Below are positions 26,807-34,317 of a stretch of DNA of 64,000 bases, piece by piece. Position numbers and translations under genes: made by a program. The stretch is from JBARKJ01 sp963698885 (GTDB lineage: Bacteria; Nitrospirota; JACRHJ01), in contig CAVOSJ010000002.1 in NCBI GenBank assembly GCA_963698885.1, forward strand, positions 248,001-312,000, in the 5' to 3' direction. Numbering within the stretch: the stretch's first letter is position 1; each line of letters begins with the position of its first letter. A model generated the notes under the pieces. That model made no database searches, was not told the DNA's origin, and saw only the letters and a program-made list of their open reading frames with translations.

Positions 26807-27744
26807 CAGGAGTCCCCCCTGTCGCCGCTGGCATACCCTGTAAGCTCTAAAAAGTATTTTTCCAGCGATTCCTCGCGGGGGACAAGGGCGAATACGTCCA
26901 CGCCCGCTTCCACCAGAAGCCTGTTCACTTCCGGCACCCGGTCGCACTCTATCTGAAGAGTTATATCGCCGTACCCGCCCGGCGCCGGCATCGGGCCGTA
27001 CTCGCGAAGCACGTCAATGGCGCGCGTCTTGTCGGATACCTTCACGTCGAGCTTTACCAGCTCTCGCTTCAATAGCTGCTCTACCAGGCCCTCCGCGACC
27101 AGCTTCCCCTCGTTTATTATCGCCACCCTGCCGCAGATCGCCTGCACCTCGTTTAAGAGATGGCTTGAGACGAAGATTGTTATTCCCTCCTTCGCCGCCA
27201 GGTCCCTTATGAGATGACGGACCTCCAGCATGCCGGATGGATCAAGGCCGTTTGTGGGCTCGTCCAGGATTATCACGGCCGGGTTTGAAAGCAGGGCCTG
27301 GCCCAGCCCCAGCCTCTGGCGCATCCCCTGCGAGTATCCCTTCACCTTGTCGTTGCCCCGCTCAAGGAGCCCCACGATATCCAGTACGTCGTCAACCCGT
27401 TTATTGTCTACGCCGCCGGAGATACTGCCCAGGATCTGGAGGTTTTCCCTGCCCGTCAGATAGCCGTAGAAAGCCGGGGCCTCCACCATTGCCCCGACAT
27501 GGCTTAGCGCGCCAAGCGGGTCCGCATGCACATCCACGCCGTTTATGGTGGCCCTGCCGGAAGTGGGGGTGATAAGACCCAGGGCCATCCTGATGGTGGT
27601 GGTCTTCCCCGCGCCGTTGGCGCCCAGGAAGCCGTAAACCTGCCCCCGCGGGATTTCCAGGTCCAGTTCCGATACGGCCCACCGCTCTCCGTATTTTTTG
27701 GAGAGTTTTTCAGTCTTTAAAATTGGGGTATCCGGTGTGGTCAT
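26806..27744 (-). CDS. ABC transporter ATP-binding protein
   Basis: 312 aa ATPase of the ABC-2 exporter class (CcmA/NatA-like). Walker A GANGAGKT (41-48), signature YSQGMRQRLGLG, Walker B AVIILDEPTNGLDP, switch histidine in SSHLL, plus a 70-residue C-terminal domain usual for this class. ATG overlaps the mazG stop. Confidence 0.94.
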   Translation of the reverse strand: MTTPDTPILKTEKLSKKYGERWAVSELDLEIPRGQVYGFLGANGAGKTTTIRMALGLITPTSGRATINGVDVHADPLGALSHVGAMVEAPAFYGYLTGRENLQILGSISGGVDNKRVDDVLDIVGLLERGNDKVKGYSQGMRQRLGLGQALLSNPAVIILDEPTNGLDPSGMLEVRHLIRDLAAKEGITIFVSSHLLNEVQAICGRVAIINEGKLVAEGLVEQLLKRELVKLDVKVSDKTRAIDVLREYGPMPAPGGYGDITLQIECDRVPEVNRLLVEAGVDVFALVPREESLEKYFLELTGYASGDRGDS

Positions 27745-28524
27745 CGTCCCGTCTCTTTAGCCTCGTCCCAGAGGCTGTCCATTTCGGCCAGAGTCATATC
27801 GGATAATTCTGTCCCGAGTGAAGCCGCCTTTTCCTCGATATACTGGAAGCGCGAGATAAATTTGGATATTGTTTTTCTTAGCGCGTCCTCCGGGTTTACC
27901 CCGATGAAACGCGCTATGTTCACGAGGACGAAGAAGATATCTCCAAGTTCGTCCTCCATTTTCGCGGGGTCTTTCTCTTTCAGCGTGTTTTTAAATTCGC
28001 CGACTTCCTCGTCCAGCTTCGCCGCCACGTCCTGTATCCTCTCCCAATCGAAACCTACACGCGCGGCCCTCTCCTGGAGCCTGTGCGCCCGGATTAATGC
28101 GGGCAGTTCCCTTGGCACGCCCTCAAGGATGGATTTCCTGTCGGAGTATCCTTTCTCGACCTTCTTCATCCGCTCCCAATCCACCAGGACTTCAGTGGAA
28201 GTCTTCAGCTTCTTGTCCCCGAAGACGTGCGGGTGGCGCGAGGTCATCTTCTCGTTGATGCGGTCCAAGACGTCATTGATGGAGAAATCCCCTCTCTCGC
28301 GAGGCCAGTTGCGCATGGAAGATTACCTGGAAGAGAAGGTCCCCCAACTCCTCCTTCACCTTGGAAGGGTCCCCCTCGTCTATCGCTTCCAGCACCTCGT
28401 AGGTCTCTTCGACGAGGAAGGGCTTAAGTGACTCGTGGGTCTGCTCCTTGTCCCAGGGGCATCCCTCTGGCCCCCGGAGCTTGGCCATTATCTCAACTAT
28501 ATCTTTAAAGGGGTCTTTTTTCAA
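27741..28524 (-). CDS. mazG: MazG nucleoside triphosphate pyrophosphohydrolase (one frameshift)
   Basis: Two frames form one MazG of about 260 aa, which hydrolyses NTPs/dNTPs to monophosphates. The first half has GPEGCPWDKEQTHESL, EETYEVLEAI and EELGDLLFQVIFHAQLAS; the second continues ERGDFSINDVLDRINEKM and the second domain with EEVGEF and EDELGDIFFVLVNIARF. One extra base at about 28298-28301 separates them. The start may be TTG 28524 after GGAG, or the ATG at 28554; the former matches family N-termini better. It heads the operon with the ABC exporter. Confidence 0.88.
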
Positions 28525-28617
28525 AACGTCTCCATTTCTTTTCCTTTTTAGCAAATTTAAAAGTATATCACCAGAAAAAACGTTTGCAAGGATAAAGGGA
28601 TGCGGTTTTCTTTTTCG

Positions 28618-28646
28618 TTGACATATGATATTTCAATTGCTAATGT
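28618..28646 (+). promoter_or_regulatory. Possible promoter for the MshEN-domain gene
   Basis: TTGACA (28618-28623) with a 17-base spacer to TAATGT (28641-28646), about 49 bases before the chosen ATG. The -35 is perfect and the -10 is poor. Confidence 0.4.
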
Positions 28647-28694
28647 CAAGTGGCTTGCTTGAGTTTTTTGTGAATGACGAACGCTGAGGTATAT

Positions 28695-29456
28695 ATGCCG
28701 GAGCGCAAAAAACTGGGCGAACTGCTGTTGGGGAAGGGGCTGATAGACGAGATACAGTTCCGTTCAGCAGTCGCCTACCAGAAGAACTGGGGCGGAAAAC
28801 TCGGTTCGACGTTAGTGGAGATGGGGTTCGTCTCGCCGGAAGAAATTGCGAAGGCCCTGGAGGAACAGCTCAGGCAGAAATGCCTCCGGGAGAGCCAGAT
28901 GGTCCCGGAGCCGGAGGCTACGGCCTTGATGAGTGCGCAGGACGCGGCTAAATATATTGCTTTTCCTCTCCGGGTGCGGGGAAACGAGGTATTAATAGCT
29001 CTCAGCAACCCCCTCGACTTAGCCGTTACCGACGAAATAGGCTTTAAGCTGGGTAAAAGGGTCCGGGGCGTTCTGGCGGTGGAGTCGGTAATACGGGATT
29101 CGATAAAGAAATATTACGGCGGTTCCGGCGGCAGGGAATATAAAGTGGATATAAAGCCGGAAGAGCCGGAAGATATACCGGAAGACAGGCCTGAGATTAT
29201 GCATTTTGATAAAGATTCGCGGCATAACATGGTGGACGTCCTTGAAACACCGTTCAACGCCGGTTTTCAAGATGGGCTGAAGATCGATTGCCAGCCGGAG
29301 ACGAAGGAAGAAGCCCTCTATCCCATGACGATGGAGGACCTGCTGGCCGGGGCGCTCGCGTACATTTTGGTGGAAAAGGGTATAATAACGAAAGAGGAGC
29401 TTCAGGTCCGGCTGGACGTCCTCAAAAAAACGGCTTGGATTTCAAAAAAATCTTGA
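28695..29456 (+). CDS. Stand-alone MshEN/GspE N-terminal domain protein
   Basis: 253 aa. Two tandem motifs at the N-terminus, KKLGELLLGKGLIDEIQF and KLGSTLVEMGFVSPEEI, match the repeated motif of MshEN/GspE-II N-terminal domains, some of which bind cyclic di-GMP. The body (about 65-150; FPLRVRGNEVLIALSNP, DEIGFKLGKRVRGVLA) is the rest of that domain, normally fused to a type II secretion/type IV pilus ATPase. No ATPase follows. An acidic linker leads to a third, shorter copy near the end (LVEKGIITKEEL). ATG 28695 follows GAGG; ATG 28674 adds seven residues. Confidence 0.8.
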   Translation: MPERKKLGELLLGKGLIDEIQFRSAVAYQKNWGGKLGSTLVEMGFVSPEEIAKALEEQLRQKCLRESQMVPEPEATALMSAQDAAKYIAFPLRVRGNEVLIALSNPLDLAVTDEIGFKLGKRVRGVLAVESVIRDSIKKYYGGSGGREYKVDIKPEEPEDIPEDRPEIMHFDKDSRHNMVDVLETPFNAGFQDGLKIDCQPETKEEALYPMTMEDLLAGALAYILVEKGIITKEELQVRLDVLKKTAWISKKS

Positions 29457-29481
29457 CATAACAGGCCGGTCTGCTTTATAT
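29453..29481 (+). promoter_or_regulatory. Strong promoter for the tRNA cluster
   Basis: TTGACA (29453-29458), 17-base spacer, TTATAT (29476-29481; TATATT one base on also fits), 34 bases before tRNA-Gly. The -35 overlaps the stop region of the preceding gene. Confidence 0.75.
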
Positions 29482-29514
29482 TTATACGCTGTTGGCGCAA
29501 TCAGTGCAAGTTTT

Positions 29515-29589
29515 GCGGGTGTAACTCAGTGGTAGAGTGTCACCTTGCCAAGGTGAAAGTCACGAGTTCGAATCTCGCCACCCGCTCCA
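29515..29589 (+). tRNA. tRNA-Gly (anticodon GCC)
   Basis: Acceptor GCGGGTG pairs with CACCCGC, followed by discriminator T and encoded CCA. The anticodon arm TCACC-TTGCCAA-GGTGA gives anticodon GCC. The T arm has GTTCGAATC. All four arms fold. Confidence 0.97.
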
Positions 29590-29595
29590 AAAACG

Positions 29596-29660
29596 AAAGC
29601 CGGTAAGGTGTACGATTATTACGGATCAGGCCGGTGAATCGTTCGCCTTCCGGCTTTTTT
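29596..29660 (+). terminator. Long-loop terminator-like stem between tRNAs
   Basis: AAAGCCGG plus AAGG (29596-29608, one bulged T) pairs with CCTTCCGGCTTT (29646-29657), followed by more T residues. The loop is 37 bases. It could terminate or attenuate, or be a processing hairpin between tRNA-Gly and tRNA-Cys. Confidence 0.5.
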
Positions 29661-29666
29661 ATTTTC

Positions 29667-29741
<75 letters not shown>

Positions 29742-29879
29742 GGTCATCCGGGCCGGTCTTTTTGGAATCCATTCCTTTTGGACCCCGTTCCTCTTGGAAC
29801 TCCTTTTGGAATTTTTCCCTTCAAGTGCCGGCCTTTTTTCGCCCCTTTTTCGTTAGAAGCGAGTACTCTTTCCTCCGTT

Positions 29880-29968
29880 GCCGGAGTGGCGGAATAGGTA
29901 GACGCAGCGGACTTAAAATCCGCTGACCCGTAAGGGTCGTGCCGGTTCGATTCCGGCCTTCGGCACCA
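29880..29968 (+). tRNA. tRNA-Leu (anticodon UAA)
   Basis: Class II tRNA with a long variable arm (GACCCGTAAGGGTC). Acceptor GCCGGAG pairs with CTTCGGC (one G-U), then A and CCA. Anticodon arm GCGGA-CTTAAAA-TCCGC gives UAA. Its 3' end faces the integrase remnant 38 bases downstream, as at tRNA attachment sites. The 138 bases between it and tRNA-Cys hold no gene I can recognise. Confidence 0.97.
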
Positions 29969-30006
29969 AAAATCAAACACTTAGCAAGCCACACTTCAGC
30001 CCGCGT

Positions 30007-30180
30007 TTAGCGCACCTTCCCCGATTGTGCTAAAATTGGGCTTTTTTTGTTAATTCTGGCGTCCAGAAGGTGTATTGCGTTAGCCTTGTGAGAGGGGTTA
30101 AGATGAGCATAACGAAGGGTCATCGTAATGGTCTTATGGCCTAATAGCTCTTTCATGGTGGTAAGGTCTGCTCCACTCAT
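30007..30180 (-). pseudogene. Tyrosine recombinase C-terminal remnant
   Basis: A 57-codon minus-strand frame from ATG 30180 to TAA 30007 encodes MSGADLTTMKELLGHK and TMTLRYAHLNPSHK. These are the last catalytic motifs of a phage-type integrase: the histidine in LLGH and the nucleophile tyrosine in LRYAHL. The upstream part with the catalytic arginine and the HDLRHT motif is absent: in-frame sequence above it (FKLYLA) fits for a few codons, then similarity ends. It is too short to be active. Lying next to the 3' end of tRNA-Leu, it indicates that an integrative element once used this tRNA. Confidence 0.85.
30020..30048 (+). terminator. Intrinsic terminator after tRNA-Leu
   Basis: CCCGATT (30020-30026) pairs with AATTGGG (30034-30040, one G-T pair), 7-base loop, followed by C and a run of seven T (30042-30048). 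It would end transcription of the tRNA cluster. It overlaps the end of the antisense integrase remnant. Confidence 0.65.
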
Positions 30181-30922
30181 AGCAAGGTAAAGTTTGAAAA
30201 CGGGTACGTTGACGGTAAAGCGTCAGGGTAGAAGGGATACTCGACTCTTCATGGCCGCTACCATATGATTGCTGTATCGATGGATATGATAGCAGCCGTG
30301 GGATTGGGTAAACACCATCATTGTATCCTGGTATATGAGATATCCGCCGGATTTATCGTAGCCGCTATAAATTGACAGGGGGGGTGAGATTCGGAAGTCT
30401 TTGAAATCTCGACAAGTCGGTCTTTAAAAACTTTACTATCGCTTTACAAAACCCTACTGGAACCCAACTGGCATACTTCGAATATCATTTGGGAATTTCA
30501 TCAGGCGCAATCCGATTTCATTAGATAAAATGAGTTGCCTTTCTTGGGAATAAACGAATTCACTGGCCTCTTGCGTGGATTTTTAAAGCGCGAGATTGAC
30601 CAGCCAACTCGGGTCAATTCCTGCCATTCGGTTTGAGATTTTGTCTGTCCTCATAACTCGCTAACCTATTTATTTTTTTTGCCTTTTGCCGATTAGCCTT
30701 TAAAACCCTGCGTCGCAATATTCAGCCATGTTGCGACATTATCGCGACATCTGTCGCGACACAAAAAGCCACTTAGCTAACTCCCATTGAAATAAGGACC
30801 TTTTTGCTAATTAAGCAATCTCCGCTTGTCGCAAAATCCACTTGCAATGTCCCCGGCACAGAGGTAGTGTGTGTCCGACTTAACGGCAGTATTGGCAAAG
30901 GGTTAGGAGATTTCAATGCCGT
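30181..30922. other. Noncoding 740-base segment between integrase remnant and transposase
   Basis: No convincing gene on either strand. AT-rich stretches and short broken frames prevail. The last 210 bases carry the GCGAC repeat cluster listed separately, and TAGGAG just before the transposase start. It presumably contains the left end of the transposable element and the replaced part of the integrase gene. Confidence 0.6.
30711..30836. repeat. Clustered GCGAC/GTCGC repeats, likely transposase-binding end
   Basis: Within 126 bases: CGTCGCAAT (30711-30719), TGTTGCGACAT (30729-30739), ATCGCGACAT (30741-30750), the palindrome TGTCGCGACA (30752-30761) and TTGTCGCAAAA (30826-30836). The middle three are spaced 11-12 bases apart. 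Arrays of short sites with TGTCGC-type cores lie inside the ends of Mu- and Tn7-like elements, and this one sits about 90-210 bases upstream of the transposase gene. No matching array was seen right of the module. Confidence 0.6.
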
Positions 30923-32770
30923 ATGGAATCAAGACTTGAGATTACCGAGGCAGCCGATCTCCTGGGCATAACGGTCAGGTCGGTCCAGAGGCTCATCAGC
31001 CTGGAAAAACTTCCAGCCGAGAAAGTCCCTCGTGGCACATCGGGCTGGAAGTACCTGATCCCTCTCTCCGCCCTCCCTCCCGAAGTTCAAGACAACTACC
31101 TTAAATGCAAAACAGACCAGCCCCATCCCTCCAATATATGTGCAGCCGATAAAAGGCACCTGCCCGCACGGACCGAGAAATCGGCACTTGCTCGTGCCGA
31201 CCTGCTTGCTGCCTGGCACAAGGACAAGAAGATAGCTATCGCATCTGGTAGCGTCGGAGACGCCTTGGGCTGTTTCCTGCTCTCCTACAATACCGGCCAT
31301 CTGCTTCCGGAAATATTCAAGAGCTTGGGCACCATCTCGCGCGGTACGCTATACCGGTGGGAGAAGGCATACAAGGACGGGGACAGCGACTACCGTGCTC
31401 TGGCACCGGGACCAAACAATAAACGAGGTGGGTCAAAGGTCACCGAAGACGAGGCCAACCTGCTCCTTACGCAGCTTCTGCACCAGAACCAGGTCAAGGT
31501 CGAGACGGCTATAAAGCTGACCAAGTATATCCTGGAGCGCCGTGGCCTCCCCTCCCCATCATCAGGCATGACCCTTCGCCGGTTCGTCGATAACTTCAAG
31601 AAACGTCATTATGACCTGTGGATTGCGCTTCGTGAAGGCGAGAAGGCGCTAAACGACAAGGTGCTCCCATTCCTGAAGCGTGATTCATCCCTGCTTGATG
31701 TCGGCGACGTCCTGGTCGCCGACGGCCACAGGCTCAATTTTCAGGTGATAAACCCGTACACCGGAAAACCTTGCCGTGCCGTACTCGTAGGGTTCTACGA
31801 CTGGGCCCAAGCGAGACTTGTTGGTTACGAGATTATGGTCGAGGAGAACATCCAGGCCGTTGCCGGTGCCCTTCGTAATGCGGTCCTTGAGCTGGGCAAA
31901 TTTCCGAAGGCAGCCCTGCTCGATAACGGCAAGGCGTTCAAGGCAAAGGTATTTACAAGCGAGTTGAGCCTTGAGGAGTGCGGCTTTTACGGGATGTTTG
32001 CGAGGCTCGGCATCATTACGTCCTTTGCCTGGCCGTATAACGCCCAGAGCAAGCCCATTGAGCGCTTCTTCGGGACGTTCTCGGACTCTTTTGAGAGGTC
32101 GATGCCGTCGTTTACCGGCGCTTCAATAGAGGATAAACCCGGCTACATGAAACGGAATGAGAAATTCCTCAAGAGCCTGCATAACGACTGGGTGCCCACA
32201 ATACCGGAGGCTATGGCCATGATAGCCAAGTGGCGGGAATATTACCGCACACAGCCACACGGCGGCCTCAAAGGGCGTACACCAGGCGAAGTCCTTAATG
32301 CAGGACGTGGTAATGGAATAAATGCACGTGAACTTGATTACCTGATGCTGTCGGTCGAGACGGCCTCCATAGGCAGGAACGGCATCAGGTTCCTCGGCAA
32401 CGAATACTTCCACGAGGCCCTTTACGGCTTCCGAGACAAAGTCCGCATCCGTTACAGCTTCTTCGATCTATCTCAGGTGTTCGTTTACACCACAAAAGGC
32501 GAATACTTGGGTGCGGCTCAACTGGTCGAGCCTGTACACCCGATGGCAAAGCTTACCGGCAACCCGGTGACTATGGACGCGGTGAAGGAAGGCATCCGCA
32601 GGAAACGGTCCCTTAAACGCCAGACTTTAAAGGTCGTTAAAATGGCCAAGGACGCCTCCACGGATGCGGTCCTGCCCTGGCATGAGATTGTGCCGACAGT
32701 TCCCAGGATAGCGGAGCACATCGAGGCACTGGAGGCCAGACCGCGTGATGGAATCGATATCACTGGCTGA
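30923..32770 (+). CDS. Mu-type DDE transposase (MuA/TnsB-like)
   Basis: 615 aa. N-terminal helix-turn-helix (ITEAADLLGITVRSVQRLI, about 7-60), a second DNA-binding region (about 90-235), the rve catalytic core with D267 (VADGH), D334 (LLDNGKAF) and E380 (KPIERFF), then a Mu-transposase C-terminal beta-barrel and a basic tail (IRRKRSLKRQ) that in Mu contacts the MuB ATPase. All three acidic residues are present, so it may be active. Its 3' end overlaps the next small gene. The AAA ATPase and winged-helix genes downstream complete the module. Confidence 0.93.
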   Translation: MESRLEITEAADLLGITVRSVQRLISLEKLPAEKVPRGTSGWKYLIPLSALPPEVQDNYLKCKTDQPHPSNICAADKRHLPARTEKSALARADLLAAWHKDKKIAIASGSVGDALGCFLLSYNTGHLLPEIFKSLGTISRGTLYRWEKAYKDGDSDYRALAPGPNNKRGGSKVTEDEANLLLTQLLHQNQVKVETAIKLTKYILERRGLPSPSSGMTLRRFVDNFKKRHYDLWIALREGEKALNDKVLPFLKRDSSLLDVGDVLVADGHRLNFQVINPYTGKPCRAVLVGFYDWAQARLVGYEIMVEENIQAVAGALRNAVLELGKFPKAALLDNGKAFKAKVFTSELSLEECGFYGMFARLGIITSFAWPYNAQSKPIERFFGTFSDSFERSMPSFTGASIEDKPGYMKRNEKFLKSLHNDWVPTIPEAMAMIAKWREYYRTQPHGGLKGRTPGEVLNAGRGNGINARELDYLMLSVETASIGRNGIRFLGNEYFHEALYGFRDKVRIRYSFFDLSQVFVYTTKGEYLGAAQLVEPVHPMAKLTGNPVTMDAVKEGIRRKRSLKRQTLKVVKMAKDASTDAVLPWHEIVPTVPRIAEHIEALEARPRDGIDITG

Positions 32771-32973
32771 TACGGTAACGCTAGAGGACGGCGAGGCCGC
32801 CCTCGCCAGACTTGAGAGGAAAGGACCCAAGACATACCAACACGCCTTCGAGAAGTACGAAGTCTTGATTGATAAGGACAAGACTAACCAAGGAAGAAAT
32901 TGCATGGATCGCGGAGTTCAAGAAGACCGACCAGTATAAATATTCATCTGCGCATAGGAGGGTCATGCCATGA
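32748..32973 (+). CDS. Small protein between transposase and ATPase (frameshifted)
   Basis: About 74 aa when one extra base near 32890 is removed. The N-terminal part (SISLADTVTLEDGEAALARL, FEKYEVLIDKDK) is in one frame and the C-terminal part (LTKEEIAWIAEFKKTDQYK, ending RRVMP) in the next. ATG 32748 overlaps the transposase end by 23 bases, and TGA 32973 overlaps the ATPase ATG, so it is coupled on both sides. Highly charged and helical; I do not recognise a family. Position suggests an accessory transposition factor. Confidence 0.65.
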
Positions 32974-33671
32974 AAAATACATTTGTAAGAACAAAAAACC
33001 ACAAGAAAACCGTTGCCCTGCTTGATGAGCTCAGGCATCGCGGTCAGGGTGTACCCGGTCTTGGCCTAATTTATTCCGAGCCGGGTCTGGGCAAGACTAC
33101 CTCCATCGCATGGTGTGCCGTAAATATGATGGACGTTGTAGTAATCAGGGCCAAGGCGGTGATGAGCGCACGGTGGCTTCTGGAGGAACTTGTATCCGAG
33201 CTCGGCGAGGCTCCTATGCGCCGAGCAATTGACCTCTACCGCCAGGCAGTTGATAGGCTCATTCAGGATAAACGCATTGTAATGGTGGACGAGATTGACC
33301 ATCTCACACATGATGGCCGTGTTATCGAGACGCTTCGAGACCTGCACGACATAACCGGTGCTCCGGTGGTTTTTGTGGGTATGAACCACGTGGATAAGAA
33401 GCTTGCCCGCTATCCCCACATCTGCAACCGCATATCCCAGGTGGTCAAGTTTCAGCCGCTCGACGAGTCCGATATTGCACTGGCCGCAACGGAGTTGTGC
33501 GAGCTGGAACTCAACTCCGGGGCCCTGAAGATACTTGCCGACCGGACCGCGGGTAAATTTCGGGAAGTCATGGTGATGCTCGACCGCATGGAACAGTCAG
33601 CCCGTAAAGCTGGCCTGAAGGCAGTAGACTCCAAGTTCATGGAGACAATACCGGACAGGAGGACACGATGA
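32970..33671 (+). CDS. MuB-like AAA ATPase
   Basis: 233 aa. Walker A SEPGLGKT (36-43), Walker B RIVMVDEID (102-110) with a following HL, and sensor-like VVFVGMNHVDKKLARY. In Mu and related elements MuB/TnsC ATPases coat target DNA, activate the transposase and give target immunity. It lacks the large N-terminal DNA-binding domain of phage Mu MuB and is near the small end of the family. AGGAGG precedes the ATG. Four bases separate it from the winged-helix gene. Confidence 0.9.
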   Translation: MKNTFVRTKNHKKTVALLDELRHRGQGVPGLGLIYSEPGLGKTTSIAWCAVNMMDVVVIRAKAVMSARWLLEELVSELGEAPMRRAIDLYRQAVDRLIQDKRIVMVDEIDHLTHDGRVIETLRDLHDITGAPVVFVGMNHVDKKLARYPHICNRISQVVKFQPLDESDIALAATELCELELNSGALKILADRTAGKFREVMVMLDRMEQSARKAGLKAVDSKFMETIPDRRTR

Positions 33672-33675
33672 TTGG

Positions 33676-34161
33676 ATGATAATTCTGGAAGTAGCTAAAG
33701 CCTGCCTCGATAGAAAAGGCATCTTCTCCCTCACAAATATCATCCACACAACAGGTCTCTCCCGAAAACGGGTACGCCGCGCCCTCGAAAAACTGGAAAG
33801 AGAAGGGCACATCAAGCGGGTATTAGAGACCGAGTCACCCCTGCCTAACTTCTCAAAGGGCCGTCCAAACAAGGAGCCGCGTTACACGTCTAAGATTTCA
33901 CTTGCCAGGCGTATTGCCAGAACAAGAGATGTCCGCCAGAACAACACCCAGTGGGATGCTATATGGAGGGCAGCAAGGCATTTGCGCCGTTTCACGAGGA
34001 GGGACCTGGCAATGGTAACCGGCGCTTCCTTTGAGAATGTCAGGTACTTCACCAAACGGCTCCGTGCTGCAGGCTATCTAAAGCCATACGGAGGCAACGT
34101 CTGGGCGCTAATAAAGGATCCCGGTCCGAAGCGACCCGACACGAAGAATACAAGTGTTTAA
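33676..34161 (+). CDS. Winged-helix DNA-binding protein of the transposon
   Basis: 161 aa, basic, with two predicted winged-helix units: residues about 1-50 (FSLTNIIHTTGLSRKRVRRAL with a wing at EGHIKRV) and about 95-150 (FTRRDLAMVTGASFENVRYF with a wing at AAGYLKPYGG). A basic linker joins them. It lacks the zinc-finger cysteines of TniQ/TnsD, so it is not a classic target selector. It may be a repressor of the module or a target-site factor. Last gene of the A-small-B operon; not recognised as a named family. Confidence 0.75.
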   Translation: MIILEVAKACLDRKGIFSLTNIIHTTGLSRKRVRRALEKLEREGHIKRVLETESPLPNFSKGRPNKEPRYTSKISLARRIARTRDVRQNNTQWDAIWRAARHLRRFTRRDLAMVTGASFENVRYFTKRLRAAGYLKPYGGNVWALIKDPGPKRPDTKNTSV

Positions 34162-34317
34162 GGCACACTCACAATCAGCATCCTGCTTGACCCAGGCAAG
34201 TTGCGGCGATATCACCGAAATATAAAATGTGTCGGCTCGAAGGGTGGAGCAGGTTCGAGGGTCGAGTTCTCACGCTAATTGATTAAATTTCAAAAGCCGG
34301 CCAACAAGCACTAAATA
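34162..34317. other. Noncoding gap at the presumed right end of the transposon
   Basis: 156 bases with no gene. No array like the GCGAC cluster on the left is visible and no inverted copy of it was found, so the right end may be lost, diverged or lie elsewhere. The glycosyltransferase operon on the opposite strand ends at 34318. Confidence 0.5.

Noticed and set aside
6660..28301. Programmed +1 frameshifting as an explanation for the many frame breaks
   Set aside because: The breakpoints share no slippery motif or downstream structure and occur in unrelated genes; indel error or mutation is simpler.
30923..34161. CRISPR-associated or Tn7-type transposon
   Set aside because: No Cas gene, no CRISPR array, no TniQ/TnsD zinc-finger protein and no TnsA; the winged-helix protein lacks the cysteines. 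Mu-like is the better description.
34249..34276. T-arm-like sequence (GGTTCGAGGGTCGAG) resembling a tRNA fragment or att site
   Set aside because: No acceptor or anticodon arm can be folded, and it does not match the 3' end of tRNA-Leu in the window.
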